Shown here: piece by piece, positions 16,039 through 26,715 of the stretch
How positions within the stretch are numbered: the first letter of the stretch is position 1
Layout of the letters: every line of letters begins with the position of its first letter
Origin: an uncultured Saccharospirillaceae bacterium
GTDB lineage: Bacteria; Pseudomonadota; Gammaproteobacteria; Pseudomonadales; Natronospirillaceae
Assembly: GCA_913063165.1 (NCBI GenBank)
Contig: CAJXZL010000015.1
Location: 1 to 46,799 of the forward strand
Reading direction: 5' to 3'
DNA length: 46,799 nucleotides
Translations under genes and position numbers: made by a program
The notes under the pieces: generated by a model
What the model was told of the DNA's origin: nothing
Seen by the model: only the letters and a program-made list of their open reading frames with translations
The model's database searches: none

Positions 16039-18633
16039 GTGTTAGAAAACTATCGTAAGCATATTGAAGAACGCGCTGCACAAGGTATTGTGCCAAAGCC
16101 ACTGAATGCTGAGCAGGTTGCAGGCCTGATCGAACTACTCAAGGCTCCTCCAGCTGGTGAAGAATCAACACTACTCGAATTGATTACGGACCGCGTGCCA
16201 CCGGGCGTAGATGAAGCCGCTTATGTTAAAGCGGGTTTCTTAGCAGCCTTAATAAGTGGTGATGCGACCTCTCCACTCATCGACCGAAAGCACGCAGTGA
16301 AACTGCTAGGCAACATGCATGGCGGCTATAACATTGTTACTTTGGTGGCGTTGCTGGATGACGCAGAGTTGGCACAATTGGCTGCCACTGAGCTCAAGCA
16401 CACCTTATTAATGTTTGAAGCGTTCCACGATGTACAAGAAAAGTCGGAAGGCGGCAATAACTTCGCAAAAGAAGTGATTCAAAGCTGGGCCGACGCTGAA
16501 TGGTTCACCAGCCGTGATACGGTTGCAGAATCAATCAAGGTTAGCATTTTTAAAGTGACTGGCGAGACCAACACCGATGACCTGTCTCCTGCCCCTGATG
16601 CCTGGAGCCGCCCTGACATTCCATTGCATGCACTGGCTGCATTTAAAATGGAACGCGATGGCTTAACGCCTGATGCGCCGGGTTCTATTGGTCCTATCAA
16701 ACAAATTGAAGCACTAAAAGCGCAGGGTCACGCCGTGGCTTTTGTTGGTGATGTGGTCGGTACTGGTTCATCACGAAAGTCAGCGACTAACTCGGTATTG
16801 TGGTTTTTCGGTGATGATTTACCTGGTGTGCCCAATAAGCGCGGTGGCGGTATCTGCATCGGCGACAAAATTGCTCCGATTTTTTATAACACCATGGAAG
16901 ATTCAGGCGCATTGGTTTTTGAAGCACCGGTTCAAGATCTTAACATGGGTGATGTGGTAGAAATCCGTCCTTATGACGGTAAAATTTTAGCCGCAGACGG
17001 TGCTGTACTGTCGACTTTTGAATTGAAGTCGCCTGTATTGCTTGACGAAGTGCGTGCCGGTGGACGAATCAACTTGATCATTGGCCGCGCATTAACACAG
17101 CGAGCACGCGAATCTTTAGGCCTAGCACCTTCAGACGTGTTCTGTGCGCCTACGACACCTGTTACAAGTACCAAAGGCTTCACTTTGGCGCAAAAGATGG
17201 TTGGCAAAGCCTGTGGCGTTGAAGGCATACGTGCTGGCACCTATTGTGAACCTAAAATGACCACGGTAGGCTCTCAGGACACCACGGGTCCTATGACACG
17301 TGACGAACTGAAAGACCTCGCTTGCCTCGGCTTCTCAGCTGACTTGGTCATGCAATCATTCTGTCACACCGCTGCTTATCCAAAGCCGATCGATATCGAC
17401 ACACAGCACACCCTACCCGACTTCATTATGAACCGTGGTGGCGTGTCGTTGCGTCCTGGTGATGGCATTATCCACAGCTGGTTGAACCGTATGTTGTTGC
17501 CAGACACAGTAGGCACCGGCGGTGACTCTCACACCCGTTTCCCTATGGGCATTTCATTCCCAGCTGGCTCTGGATTGGTTGCTTTTGCTGCTGCGACTGG
17601 CGTGATGCCACTGGATATGCCTGAGTCGGTACTGGTACGTTTCACCGGTAAGATTCAGCCAGGCATTACCCTGCGTGATTTGGTTCATGCCATCCCACTG
17701 AAAGCCATAGAACTCGGTCTGCTTACCGTTGAGAAGAAGGGTAAAAAGAACATCTTCTCTGGCCGCATCCTTGAAATTGAAGGACTGACCGATTTAACGG
17801 TTGAACAGGCATTTGAATTATCAGATGCGTCTGCTGAGCGCTCTGCTGCTGGCTGTACCATCAAGTTGGGCGAAGATTCAGTCTCTGAATACTTGCAATC
17901 AAACGTGGTCCTACTGCGTTGGATGATTGCCAATGGATACGGAGACAAGCGCACGTTATCGCGTCGCGCAGCGGCTATGGAAGCCTGGCTAGCCAATCCA
18001 ACATTGATGACCGCTGATGCTGATGCTGAATACGAAACGGTCATTGAGATCGACCTCAATGAGATCAAAGAGCCGATCGTATGCGCTCCTAATGACCCAG
18101 ACGATGCGCGATTGTTGTCAGCGGTTCAGGACGCCAAGATTGACGAAGTGTTCATTGGTTCTTGTATGACCAACATCGGTCACTTCCGTGCAGCAGGCAA
18201 ATTACTTGATGCACACAAAGGTGAATTGGCCACACGTTTGTGGTTATCGCCACCGACCAAAATGGACCAACGTCAGCTGATGGAAGAAGGCTACTACAAC
18301 ATTTATGGCCGCGCTGGTGCACGTACTGAGATGCCTGGCTGTTCATTGTGCATGGGTAACCAAGCACGTGTAGCGCCTAAGTCTACGGTATTGTCGACGT
18401 CGACTCGTAACTTCCCTAACCGACTCGGTGACGGTGCGAATGTCTACTTGACCTCAGCTGAACTGGCGATTGTTGGCGCGATTCTAGGCCGACTACCCTC
18501 ACCTGCTGAATATCAGGAATATGCCGCGAAAATCGATTCAATGTCTGCTGACATTTACCGCTACATGGCATTCAATAATATGGATGATTTCATGAAAGCA
18601 GCTGAATCTGTGATTGCAACTGATGCAGCCTAA
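16039..18633 (+). CDS. acnB: Aconitate hydratase B
   Basis: An 864-residue [4Fe-4S] enzyme that interconverts citrate and isocitrate in the TCA cycle. It starts (M)[23 protein letters not shown], matching the AcnB N-terminus, which fixes the GTG start; GGAG lies 8 nt upstream. It has the AcnB order: N-terminal helical domain, then the swivel domain ([19 protein letters not shown]), then the cluster-binding domains. Cluster cysteines are in [20 protein letters not shown] and [11 protein letters not shown]. Length is that of E. coli AcnB (865). With aceA in the same window it supplies the glyoxylate shunt. Confidence 0.97.
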   Translation: MLENYRKHIEERAAQGIVPKPLNAEQVAGLIELLKAPPAGEESTLLELITDRVPPGVDEAAYVKAGFLAALISGDATSPLIDRKHAVKLLGNMHGGYNIVTLVALLDDAELAQLAATELKHTLLMFEAFHDVQEKSEGGNNFAKEVIQSWADAEWFTSRDTVAESIKVSIFKVTGETNTDDLSPAPDAWSRPDIPLHALAAFKMERDGLTPDAPGSIGPIKQIEALKAQGHAVAFVGDVVGTGSSRKSATNSVLWFFGDDLPGVPNKRGGGICIGDKIAPIFYNTMEDSGALVFEAPVQDLNMGDVVEIRPYDGKILAADGAVLSTFELKSPVLLDEVRAGGRINLIIGRALTQRARESLGLAPSDVFCAPTTPVTSTKGFTLAQKMVGKACGVEGIRAGTYCEPKMTTVGSQDTTGPMTRDELKDLACLGFSADLVMQSFCHTAAYPKPIDIDTQHTLPDFIMNRGGVSLRPGDGIIHSWLNRMLLPDTVGTGGDSHTRFPMGISFPAGSGLVAFAAATGVMPLDMPESVLVRFTGKIQPGITLRDLVHAIPLKAIELGLLTVEKKGKKNIFSGRILEIEGLTDLTVEQAFELSDASAERSAAGCTIKLGEDSVSEYLQSNVVLLRWMIANGYGDKRTLSRRAAAMEAWLANPTLMTADADAEYETVIEIDLNEIKEPIVCAPNDPDDARLLSAVQDAKIDEVFIGSCMTNIGHFRAAGKLLDAHKGELATRLWLSPPTKMDQRQLMEEGYYNIYGRAGARTEMPGCSLCMGNQARVAPKSTVLSTSTRNFPNRLGDGANVYLTSAELAIVGAILGRLPSPAEYQEYAAKIDSMSADIYRYMAFNNMDDFMKAAESVIATDAA

Positions 18634-18650
18634 ATTGTAGGCCGTGAATG

Positions 18651-18677
18651 AAAGCCACCTTCGGGTGGCTTTTTTTT
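18651..18677 (+). terminator. Rho-independent terminator of acnB
   Basis: AAAGCCACC (18651-18659) and GGTGGCTTT (18664-18672) form a stem with a TTCG tetraloop, followed by an unbroken run of T to 18677. It lies 17 nt after the stop. On the minus strand TTTCATT follows the same stem, so it may also stop cmoM transcripts. Confidence 0.93.
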
Positions 18678-18696
18678 CGCTCAAAAATCGGTGCCG

Positions 18697-19449
18697 TTAA
18701 AAACGGATAGCCCAGGCGATATATCGGGCCATCGACAGATAGGGTTCCTTTCGGGCAACCGCCCGTTCCATCGCAATGAAATCTGCATCGGTGTGTTTGT
18801 CAGTACGACCCGGATAGACATATTCAGAAAATGTACGCACGCCCATTTTATCGACTATATGACCACCTAAATCTGCGAGAGCCGCTGCAAAGGTATCCGG
18901 ATCGATTGGCGATATGGGGGTCAAACTGTTACGACCACCCGATAGGTAGGGCAACAAAGCAGCCCGCCAATTTCCCTTAATCAGGTTTCTAAATTGAATG
19001 GCCCGCACGTTGTAAAACACCACCACCAACTGCCCATTTGGCGCGACCATTTTTGCCAACTGTCTTAAGCCATCTACAGGGTCTTCAAGCCACTCCAACA
19101 CCGCATGGCAGAGTACAAAATCAAATTGCTGTCCTTGCATCTCGGTTTGAAAACGCCCCTCGACGATAGGAAATGGCGCCAGTCCCTGTTGTGTGATCTG
19201 CGTCTGAACATGCGCGCACATCTTTGCAGAGGCGTCACAATAGGTCACTGCATGGCCCTGCTGAGCCAGTAACAATGAATACTGTCCTAACCCACCACCA
19301 ATGTCGGCAACACGCAATGGGATCGCCTCACCGGCCAATTGGTCCGCGATAAAGCCTTCCATCACGGCTTGTCGGATGATGCCCTTGCGAGAGCCATAAA
19401 TCTTACTTTGAAATTTTTCAAACAAATGATCAAAAGAAACGTCTTTCAC
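18697..19449 (-). CDS. cmoM: tRNA 5-carboxymethoxyuridine methyltransferase
   Basis: A 250-residue SAM-dependent methyltransferase resembling E. coli CmoM (SmtA), which makes mcmo5U at position 34 of some tRNAs. Shared features are FDHLFEKFQSKIYGSRKGIIRQA at the N-terminus, the SAM motif VADIGGGLGQYS, CHAVLEWLEDP, VVFYN, and the C-terminal KEPYLSMARYIAW. The GTG at 19449 has GGAAG 8 nt upstream and aligns with the E. coli start; ATG codons at 19464 and 19482 would add 5 or 11 residues. It is convergent with acnB and divergent from an MFS gene. Confidence 0.85.
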   Translation of the reverse strand: MKDVSFDHLFEKFQSKIYGSRKGIIRQAVMEGFIADQLAGEAIPLRVADIGGGLGQYSLLLAQQGHAVTYCDASAKMCAHVQTQITQQGLAPFPIVEGRFQTEMQGQQFDFVLCHAVLEWLEDPVDGLRQLAKMVAPNGQLVVVFYNVRAIQFRNLIKGNWRAALLPYLSGGRNSLTPISPIDPDTFAAALADLGGHIVDKMGVRTFSEYVYPGRTDKHTDADFIAMERAVARKEPYLSMARYIAWAIRF

Positions 19450-19477
19450 TGGTGACACTTCCATCCAAATAATTACC

Positions 19478-19511
19478 AGCATGCTAGCACACCGTATGGC
19501 GCTAGCGTGCT
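19478..19511. repeat. Inverted repeat between cmoM and the MFS gene (possible operator)
   Basis: AGCATGCTAGC (19478-19488) and GCTAGCGTGCT (19501-19511) are 11-bp arms with one mismatch and a 12-bp spacer, in the divergent intergenic region. It could be an operator acting on both genes or a hairpin in the cmoM leader. Confidence 0.4.
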
Positions 19512-19611
19512 ACACTCCAGCCGAATTTCTTTGACCTCCATTGTCCAATAAAATGGGCAATATTCTGGTATTTTTACCCCATTACCTCCTTGACGTTACA
19601 CACTGCAACCT

Positions 19612-20781
19612 ATGACCCGACGATTGCTCAACAGCTATTCTGGTACGTCCGGCAAGATGCTCATGCTGGTGCTTTTGCATGGACTGGGCTATTCCTTTGT
19701 ATTGCCGATCATGAGTTACTTTATCGTCGACGGATTGGGACAGGCGCCTATTTGGGTCGGTGTATATACCGTATCGGTGGGTATCAGCTCGGTGTTGATG
19801 AGCCACTTCATTGGCTCAGCAGTGGATAATGGTGCCGATAATAGACGGTTACTGTTCGCTGCCGTGGCGGGATTTGGCATTGCTTCATTTGTATATGGCT
19901 TTACTCAGAATTATTTTGGCATCTTGTTACTGGGTATTTCAGTGATGGCCTTTGGCAATGCCGCCATCCCGCTGCTGCTATCCTTTGGACGCACATTTTC
20001 AGTCAAGAACAACCTCCATATCGGTCGGTTCAATGCGGCATTGAGAGCGCAAATTTCGATTGCTTGGATCCTAGGCGCTCCACTGGCTTTCTGGATTACC
20101 GACACGTGGGGATTTCGGGCGACGTTTTTGATCAGCGCCTTGATTTGTGCGCTCTGGCTTGTGTTCGCGCAACGGATGCTACCTAAAACCGCTGTCAGCC
20201 CCAACAAACCACTCCAAACAGCCGAAAGGACCCGACTATCGGCCCCCGTTATTTTGGTGAGTGCTGGTTTGTTTTTCGCCAATATGGCAAACAGTATCTA
20301 TATTTCAGCGATGCCGCTGTATGTGATCCTCGAGCACAAACAAGCAGCGGGTTTGCCTGGCTGGCTAATGGCTTTGGCGGCTGCAATTGAAATTCCCGTC
20401 ATGCTCTTGGCATCTCGGTGGACCCACCGCATTTCTCCACTCAGACTGTTAACTTTCGGTCTGCTGTCTGGCTGCTTTTTTTACACCGGTATGTTTTTTG
20501 CCACCACAGCTTGGCAGTTTCTAGCCCTGCAATTGGCCAATGGATTTTTCTTTGGTACTTTCGCTGGTCTGGGCATTACGCTTATTCAAGACTTACTGCC
20601 TGACCGTGTGGGATTTTCTAGCGCACTCTATACCAACACCATGCGCTCCGGCGCCATGATGGGTGCTGGCACCATGGGCGTTATCGCCACCTTGTTTAGC
20701 TACCATGCCGTTTTGCTGGCTGCAGGTGCCTGCTTGATAGTATCGGTACTGTGCTTAAGGCGGGCATTTCCACAGGCATAA
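19612..20781 (+). CDS. MFS transporter, sugar-efflux (SetA)-like
   Basis: A 389-residue major facilitator with about 12 hydrophobic segments. The N-terminal region (LHGLGYSFVLPIMSYFIVDGLGQAPIWVGVYTVSVGISSVLMSHFIGSAVD) resembles the SetA/SetB sugar efflux branch, including the D-N-G-A-D-N-R-R loop between TM2 and TM3. The substrate cannot be told from sequence. The ribosome site is poor (no clear purine run within 12 nt of the ATG), so the start is uncertain; an internal ATG lies at residue 16. The stop codon touches the terminator shared with purL. Confidence 0.8.
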   Translation: MTRRLLNSYSGTSGKMLMLVLLHGLGYSFVLPIMSYFIVDGLGQAPIWVGVYTVSVGISSVLMSHFIGSAVDNGADNRRLLFAAVAGFGIASFVYGFTQNYFGILLLGISVMAFGNAAIPLLLSFGRTFSVKNNLHIGRFNAALRAQISIAWILGAPLAFWITDTWGFRATFLISALICALWLVFAQRMLPKTAVSPNKPLQTAERTRLSAPVILVSAGLFFANMANSIYISAMPLYVILEHKQAAGLPGWLMALAAAIEIPVMLLASRWTHRISPLRLLTFGLLSGCFFYTGMFFATTAWQFLALQLANGFFFGTFAGLGITLIQDLLPDRVGFSSALYTNTMRSGAMMGAGTMGVIATLFSYHAVLLAAGACLIVSVLCLRRAFPQA

Positions 20782-20803
20782 AAAAAGCTGCCGAAGCAGC
20801 TTT
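20780..20803 (-). terminator. Terminator of purL, probably bidirectional
   Basis: AAAGCTGC (20784-20791) and GCAGCTTT (20796-20803) form a stem with a 4-nt loop. On the minus strand seven T follow, 5 nt after the purL stop. On the plus strand TTTCTTC follows, so it can also serve the convergent MFS gene, whose stop codon overlaps the T-tract. Confidence 0.88.
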
Positions 20804-20808
20804 CTTCA

Positions 20809-23800
20809 TTAGCCAACCCAACGTCTGGCATTATAAAACATTTGCATCCAAGGGCTGTCTTCACCCCAGTATTCTGGGTGCCAACTGTTGGTGACACTGC
20901 GCACCACGCGTTCTGGGTGTGGCATCATGATGGTGACACGGCCTGACTGATTGGTGATCGCAGTGAGGCCCGCCGGAGATCCATTCGGATTAGCAGGATA
21001 TTGGTCGGTCACACTGCCACGGTTATTCACAAACTGCATCGCAACCAGACCCGAGGACAACGCCCTATCCACCGCTTCTGGGGATGCAAATTCTGCGCGC
21101 CCTTCACCATGAGCGACAGCGATAGGCATTCGCGTACCAGCCATACCATCCAATAAAATGGAAGGCGAGGATTGAATTTCAACCATCACCGTCCGGGCTT
21201 CAAATTGCTCTGACTCGTTGCGCACAAAGTGAGGCCACTCTGTGGTACCCGGAATAATCTCGCGCAAATTACTCAACATCTGACAACCGTTACAAACACC
21301 TAGCGTAAAGGTGTCCTCTCGTTTGAAAAAGGCCGTAAATTCGTCCCGTGCGTGGTTATTAAACAAGATAGACTTCGCCCACCCTTCCCCTGCACCCAAT
21401 ACATCACCGTAGGAGAAACCGCCACAGGCTACCAAACCAGTAAAGCCCGATAAGCTCACCGACTTGGAAAGAATGTCACTCATGTGCACATCAATGGCAT
21501 CAAATCCTGCACGAACAAAGGCCGCTGCCATTTCTAGCTGTCCGTTGACTCCCTGTTCACGCAAAATGGCCACGCGTGGTCTAGGAGCCGGCACTTTTGG
21601 CTTAAATGGCAGAATTTCAAAGGGTACCTGTACATGCAGGCCTGGATCGCTGGCATCCAACCACTTATCAAACTCGGCCTGTGCGCAATCTGCGTTATCA
21701 CGGATACGCTGCATCTGGTAGGAGACTTCCCACCATGATCGCATCATGTCCGTACGTGCCAATGACAATACCTCTTCGCCCTGCACAGTCACACGAATCC
21801 GATCATCACTATTAAGGGTACCGATAACCGATGAACAGTCATCGAGGCCTGCCGCAGACAATTGTGACAACACGAAAGCGGTCTCTGACTGGCGTACCTG
21901 AATGACCGCACCAAGTTCCTCGGCAAACAATCCCGGTAACAATGAGTTTTGTTCATCAACCAACAGATCCGCATTGATATCAATACCAACCCGACCAGCA
22001 AAAGCCATTTCAGCAAGGGTCACAAACAGGCCCCCATCTGATCGATCGTGATAGGCCAATAATTTCCCATCAGATAACAGGCCTTGGACCACGGCAAAAA
22101 ATGCCTTCATATCTTCAGCATCATCTAAATCGGCCGGGGTATTACCCATCCGGTTATACACTTGCAGTAGCGTCGATCCACCTAAGCGGTTTTGTCCACG
22201 GCCCAAATCGATCAGGATAAGATCGGTCGGCTCGCCCGTAGCGACCAACTGCGGCGTCACTGTCTTTCGCACGTCTTGAACCGGTGCAACACCGGTAATG
22301 ATCAAGGACAGTGGAGAAGTGACACCTTTTGCCCCGTCTTCTTCAGACCAGCCAGTATGCATGGACATAGAATCCTTACCCACAGGTATGGCAATACCCA
22401 ATGCTGGGCACAATTCCATGCCGATGGCTTCAACGGTACGGTATAGTGCTTCATCCTGTCCCGGCTGACCCGCAGCGGCCATCCAGTTTGCTGATAGTTT
22501 GATGTTTGCGAGCGTTTCAATATTGGTTGATGCCAAATTGGTGATGGTTTCACCAACAGCCAATCGACCCGATGCGGGGGCATTCAGCACAGCAACAGGG
22601 GTTCTTTCACCCATGGCCATGGCCTCACCGCAAGTGCTATTCAACGTGCTGGTGGTCACCGCTGCATCGGCGACTGGTACCTGCCATGGCCCGACCATTT
22701 GGTCGCGCGCGACCATACCCGTGATAGAACGGTCACCAATAGTAATCAAAAAGTTCTTACTGGCCACTGCTGGAAATTTCAAAACCCGATCAACTGCGTC
22801 AAGCAGATTGATATCATCGATCTCAGATGCTGCTAACGGCTGGTCAATAGACACCACACTGCGGTGCATTTTGGGTGGCTTTCCCAACAACACTGTCAGG
22901 GGTAAATCGACCGGTGTATTGTCAAACAACGGATCAATGACGGTTAAATGTTTGTCATCAGTGGCTTCTCCAATGATGGCAAAGGGTGCCCGTTCACGCT
23001 CGCATATCGCGCTAAACTGCGCGACTTTTTCGGGTGTTACGGCCAGTACATAACGCTCTTGAGATTCGTTACACCAGATCGCCAAAGGCGCCATGCCAGG
23101 TTCATCATTGGGTACTGCACGGATATCAAATCGACCACCGCGTCCACCGTCATTAACCAATTCTGGAAACGCGTTTGACAAGCCACCTGCACCAACATCG
23201 TGAATGAAGGCAATGGGATTATCATCACCCAATGCCCAACAGGCATCGATCACTTCTTGGCAACGGCGCTCCATTTCAGCGTTGTCACGCTGTACAGAAG
23301 CAAAATCTAAATTCTCTTGGCCTTCACAGGTACGCATCGACGACGCAGCACCACCACCCATACCGATTTCCATTGCTGGCCCACCAAGCACTATCAGCTT
23401 GCTGGCAGAAGGAATGGCATCCCAGGCTTTTTCAACGTGTTCAGCTTTGATATTGCCCAAACCACCCGCGATCATAATGGGTTTGTGATAGCCCCACACA
23501 CGGTCTTCGCCCTGCGCATCCAATCGCTGTTCAAAGGTCCGGAAATAACCTGTCAAGTTGGGGCGACCGAACTCATTGTTGAAAGCCGCAGCGCCCAGTG
23601 GGCCTTCCTGCATGATATCGAGTGCAGACACGATGCGATCTGGCTTGCCGTAATGGCTTTCCCAAGGCTGGTTAAAGCCAGGGATTTTTAGATCAGATAC
23701 GGTAAAACCACATAAGCCTGCTTTGGGCTTTGACCCTTGCCCGGTGGCGCCTTCATCACGAATTTCGCCACCTGAGCCTGTCGCAGCGCCCGCCCATGGC

Positions 23801-24708
23801 GCAATGGCCGTTGGGTGATTGTGGGTCTCTACCTTCATCAGGATATGTACCAACTCAGTATGGTAGCCATACTCGTGGCTGTTTGGATTTGGATAGAACC
23901 GATCGGCCTCAAATCCTGCAATCACAGCAGCATTGTCTTTATAGGCACTGAGAATATTATCCGGTGCTAAGGCTGCGGTATTTTTGATCATTTTAAATAA
24001 CGATAGCTGTTGGGCGTCACCATCAATATCCCAACTCGCATTAAAAATCTTGTGTCTGCAATGCTCAGAATTGGCCTGAGCAAACATCATGAGTTCAACG
24101 TCACTCGGATCACGTTTGAGGGTATTGAAACTGTCTACCAGATAATCAATTTCATCACCCGCTAGAGCTAGGCCCAATGCAGTGTTTGCAAGTTCCAAGG
24201 CCGCACGACCTTCAGCCAACACCGGAACCGTGGCCAAATGCTGTGGTACATGGTGCTCAAACAGTGCCGTAGCACCACCGTGGTGATAGACCACCGTTTG
24301 GGTCATGCGATCAAATAGCGCCGCTTCAACCAATGCGCGCAGCACATCGTCTACTGGCTGCGACAAACGAATATCATAATCGATGCCCCGTTCAATACGG
24401 GTTAGACCAGACAGGCCGCAATTGTGCGCGATATCTGTGGCCTTCGTGCTCCAGGGTGATAGGGTGCCGGGTCTTGGAATCACAATAACGCGATGACCAG
24501 AAAAAGTTTCTGGCTCGACACGAGGGCCATAACGCAGCAAACGGTTTAATACGTCATGATCCAACTGGCTATAGGAGTCCTGCCACTGTGCAAAATGCAC
24601 AAACTCTGCGTAAACATCCTCAACTTCAGGACAGATCTGTTGCAATTGCTGAATAAGTTGCTTACGTTTGAATAACGAAAGAGCTGGAGCGCCTCGCAAT
24701 ATTTGCAT
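20809..24708 (-). CDS. purL: Phosphoribosylformylglycinamidine synthase
   Basis: A 1299-residue single-chain FGAM synthase, the fourth step of purine synthesis, using glutamine and ATP. It begins [18 protein letters not shown] like E. coli PurL. The synthetase domains carry [33 protein letters not shown] and GGAASSM; the C-terminal class I glutamine amidotransferase has the nucleophile in GVCNGCQML and the His/Glu in HPERVV. Length matches the large gammaproteobacterial form. It is divergent from mltF, as in E. coli. Confidence 0.98.
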   Translation of the reverse strand: MQILRGAPALSLFKRKQLIQQLQQICPEVEDVYAEFVHFAQWQDSYSQLDHDVLNRLLRYGPRVEPETFSGHRVIVIPRPGTLSPWSTKATDIAHNCGLSGLTRIERGIDYDIRLSQPVDDVLRALVEAALFDRMTQTVVYHHGGATALFEHHVPQHLATVPVLAEGRAALELANTALGLALAGDEIDYLVDSFNTLKRDPSDVELMMFAQANSEHCRHKIFNASWDIDGDAQQLSLFKMIKNTAALAPDNILSAYKDNAAVIAGFEADRFYPNPNSHEYGYHTELVHILMKVETHNHPTAIAPWAGAATGSGGEIRDEGATGQGSKPKAGLCGFTVSDLKIPGFNQPWESHYGKPDRIVSALDIMQEGPLGAAAFNNEFGRPNLTGYFRTFEQRLDAQGEDRVWGYHKPIMIAGGLGNIKAEHVEKAWDAIPSASKLIVLGGPAMEIGMGGGAASSMRTCEGQENLDFASVQRDNAEMERRCQEVIDACWALGDDNPIAFIHDVGAGGLSNAFPELVNDGGRGGRFDIRAVPNDEPGMAPLAIWCNESQERYVLAVTPEKVAQFSAICERERAPFAIIGEATDDKHLTVIDPLFDNTPVDLPLTVLLGKPPKMHRSVVSIDQPLAASEIDDINLLDAVDRVLKFPAVASKNFLITIGDRSITGMVARDQMVGPWQVPVADAAVTTSTLNSTCGEAMAMGERTPVAVLNAPASGRLAVGETITNLASTNIETLANIKLSANWMAAAGQPGQDEALYRTVEAIGMELCPALGIAIPVGKDSMSMHTGWSEEDGAKGVTSPLSLIITGVAPVQDVRKTVTPQLVATGEPTDLILIDLGRGQNRLGGSTLLQVYNRMGNTPADLDDAEDMKAFFAVVQGLLSDGKLLAYHDRSDGGLFVTLAEMAFAGRVGIDINADLLVDEQNSLLPGLFAEELGAVIQVRQSETAFVLSQLSAAGLDDCSSVIGTLNSDDRIRVTVQGEEVLSLARTDMMRSWWEVSYQMQRIRDNADCAQAEFDKWLDASDPGLHVQVPFEILPFKPKVPAPRPRVAILREQGVNGQLEMAAAFVRAGFDAIDVHMSDILSKSVSLSGFTGLVACGGFSYGDVLGAGEGWAKSILFNNHARDEFTAFFKREDTFTLGVCNGCQMLSNLREIIPGTTEWPHFVRNESEQFEARTVMVEIQSSPSILLDGMAGTRMPIAVAHGEGRAEFASPEAVDRALSSGLVAMQFVNNRGSVTDQYPANPNGSPAGLTAITNQSGRVTIMMPHPERVVRSVTNSWHPEYWGEDSPWMQMFYNARRWVG

Positions 24709-24758
24709 GGTTCCTAAAATCCTATGTAGCCATCATAAGGGGGTATCGATGGCCGCGT

Positions 24759-24792
24759 ATCATACCGAAAGACAGAAAAAAAGACAGAAAAA
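24759..24792 (-). promoter_or_regulatory. Possible purL -10 and an upstream 12-bp tandem repeat
   Basis: On the minus strand TATGAT (24759-24764) with a GC-rich discriminator (ACGCGGCC) lies about 50 bp before the purL ATG. Just upstream AAGACAGAAAAA (plus strand) is repeated exactly in tandem at 24769-24780 and 24781-24792, across the -35 area. No PurR-type palindrome is seen. Confidence 0.35.
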
Positions 24793-24891
24793 CGACCCCA
24801 TACATAGATTCAAAGGCTGAAAAACTGGATTTGCCCTGTGTCGTGATACTGACGCACTGGGAACCACAAAAATGACCGTTTAGAGACCACC

Positions 24892-26313
24892 ATGAAGCAT
24901 CTCGCAAGCCGAATATACCTATTGATTTTGGTAGCCTTGGTCACCATTGGCTTCCTCGCAGGGTTTCATATCCAAACCCTGAGGCAACAGGTGGTGTCTG
25001 ACGGGCAGCTTTATGCCGTGACACGTTATAATCCTGACAGTTTTTACCTTAACGCTCAGGGGCCAGATGGCTTTGAATTTGCTCTGCTCTCGGCATTTGC
25101 AGATTGGTTACAGGTATCGTTGAAGATTCGACCAGAAAACAGCCACAAACAGCTGTATGAAGACCTTACTTTGCATCTTGCACAGGTCGGCGCTGCTGCA
25201 TTAAGCCCACCTGATTATGCGCAAAAACTGGCTTATTCAAATCCGTATTTAGAGGTAACACGCGTATTGGTGTTTCGTAATACTTACCCAGAAAGCCTCG
25301 AACACCTCACAACCGAACGCATTGTGGTACAAGAGTCGTCACCCAGCGCACAGTGGTTAGCGCAAGAATTGCCAGACTACAAAAATGTATTGACCATCCC
25401 AGGTAACAGCACCGACATCCTATTGGCATTGGACCAGGGTGAGGGTGATGTGGCGATCATGGATTCGCTCGAATATGACATTGACGCCGCGTACTTTCCA
25501 AACGTGAAAATTGCTTATGACCTAACTGACCCCTTGCCTATTCGATGGGCTTTTACCCACCAAAAAGATGATAGTTTGGTAGTGGCAGCCAATGCATTTC
25601 TCGAACAGTACGAAAGTTCAGGACAGTTAGCCCAACTCACCGAGCGGTATTATGGCGCCCTGAATCAGTTCAGCTATGTGGGCCTCCAGCTGTTTCAACG
25701 ACAGATGCGCGATCAACTACCCAAATACCAAGACTATTTTATAGCAGCGGCTGAAGCCAACAACCTCGACTGGCGGCTGCTTGCGGCCATAGGTTTTCAA
25801 GAATCTCGCTGGCGCTCACGGGCCGTGTCGCCAACCGGTGTTCGCGGCATCATGATGCTGACCCGAACCACCGCCAAGTCGGTGGGTGTGACCAACCGTA
25901 TAGACGCCGAACAATCGATACAGGGTGGCGCTCGGTTCTTTGATCGCCTCACCCGGGTCATACCAGAGCACATTCCAGAACCCGATCGCACGTGGTTTGC
26001 CCTAGCTGCCTATAATGTGGGGAGTGGCCATTTACAAGATGCCCGCTACCTCACCGCCCAAATGGGTTTCAATCCGGACAGTTGGCTGGATGTGATGAAT
26101 CACTTACCGCTGTTGTCAGATCCGAAATATTATAATAATTTGACCTATGGAAAAGCGCGGGGGACAGAGCCGGTAGACTATGTTCAGAATATTCGGCGGT
26201 ATTATGACCTATTGAAATGGCGCTTTCCGCTCAATGATGAGATTCCGGAATTACCGGCCGACCTTTTGGTGTTACCACCCGCACAAAACATCAGCATTCC
26301 AGCCACACTGTAA
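24892..26313 (+). CDS. mltF: Membrane-bound lytic murein transglycosylase F
   Basis: A 473-residue peptidoglycan-cleaving enzyme. An N-terminal membrane anchor (ASRIYLLILVALVTIGFLAGF) is followed by a periplasmic solute-binding-like domain (about 35-265; YNPDSFYLNAQGPDGFEFALLSAFADWL) and a C-terminal SLT domain with catalytic E304 in IGFQESRW, then GVRGIMMLTRTTAKSVGV and AAYNVGSGHLQDAR. The anchor has no lipobox. It is divergent from purL, the same neighbourhood as in E. coli, and is followed 11 nt later by a DUF1801 gene. Confidence 0.95.
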   Translation: MKHLASRIYLLILVALVTIGFLAGFHIQTLRQQVVSDGQLYAVTRYNPDSFYLNAQGPDGFEFALLSAFADWLQVSLKIRPENSHKQLYEDLTLHLAQVGAAALSPPDYAQKLAYSNPYLEVTRVLVFRNTYPESLEHLTTERIVVQESSPSAQWLAQELPDYKNVLTIPGNSTDILLALDQGEGDVAIMDSLEYDIDAAYFPNVKIAYDLTDPLPIRWAFTHQKDDSLVVAANAFLEQYESSGQLAQLTERYYGALNQFSYVGLQLFQRQMRDQLPKYQDYFIAAAEANNLDWRLLAAIGFQESRWRSRAVSPTGVRGIMMLTRTTAKSVGVTNRIDAEQSIQGGARFFDRLTRVIPEHIPEPDRTWFALAAYNVGSGHLQDARYLTAQMGFNPDSWLDVMNHLPLLSDPKYYNNLTYGKARGTEPVDYVQNIRRYYDLLKWRFPLNDEIPELPADLLVLPPAQNISIPATL

Positions 26314-26324
26314 GAGGGAGCCCA

Positions 26325-26693
26325 ATGAATTCCGATGCGGTTATCGCCTACTTAAGCCAATTGCCTGATCACCAGCGACAGGCACTTGAAACCCTACAGC
26401 AGATTATTCATACCCTGGCACCTGATGCCACGTTAGGCATCTCATACCAAGTACCCACTTTTACATTGAATGGCCGCATGTTGTTGTCTTTTGGTGCGGC
26501 TAAGAACCACTGCGCGTTGTATCCCGGCGCACAGGCAGTCGCTGATCACGCCGTTGCATTACAGGCCTTTAGCACCAGCAAGGGCACCATCCGTTTTCAA
26601 CCAGAAAACCCCATTCCCACCGCCATTATCGAGGCGATAGTAACCAAACGAATCGCCGAAAATGAAGAACGCGCTAAAAAGCGCGTTCGATAA
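26325..26693 (+). CDS. DUF1801 domain protein (YdhG-like)
   Basis: A 122-residue cytoplasmic protein of the DUF1801/YdhG type: YLSQLPDHQRQALETLQQIIHTLAPDATLGISYQVPTFTLNGRMLLSFGAAKNHCALYPG is the typical core, and GTIRFQPENPIP the typical end. Bacillus YdhG has been described as frataxin-like; function here is not known. The last codons (ERAKKRV) lie in a strong hairpin, 26667-26688, which on the other strand follows argG. It is 11 nt after mltF and probably cotranscribed with it. Confidence 0.8.
   Translation: MNSDAVIAYLSQLPDHQRQALETLQQIIHTLAPDATLGISYQVPTFTLNGRMLLSFGAAKNHCALYPGAQAVADHAVALQAFSTSKGTIRFQPENPIPTAIIEAIVTKRIAENEERAKKRVR
26667..26688 (-). terminator. Hairpin in the DUF1801 3' end, possible argG terminator
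   Basis: GAACGCGCT (26667-26675) and AGCGCGTTC (26680-26688) form a perfect 9-bp stem with a 4-nt loop. On the minus strand it begins 28 nt after the argG stop and is followed by TTCATTTTC, a broken T-tract. On the plus strand the T-run (TTTTT) comes only about 9 nt later. Strength as a terminator is uncertain. Confidence 0.5.
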
Positions 26694-26715
26694 GACCTTT
26701 TTGACATCAGGATAC

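Noticed and set aside
5471-24856. ATACTGACGCA present upstream of both the CDF gene (5471-5481) and mltF (24846-24856)
   Set aside because: An 11-mer shared once in 47 kb is expected by chance many times over; the similar promoter positions are not enough.
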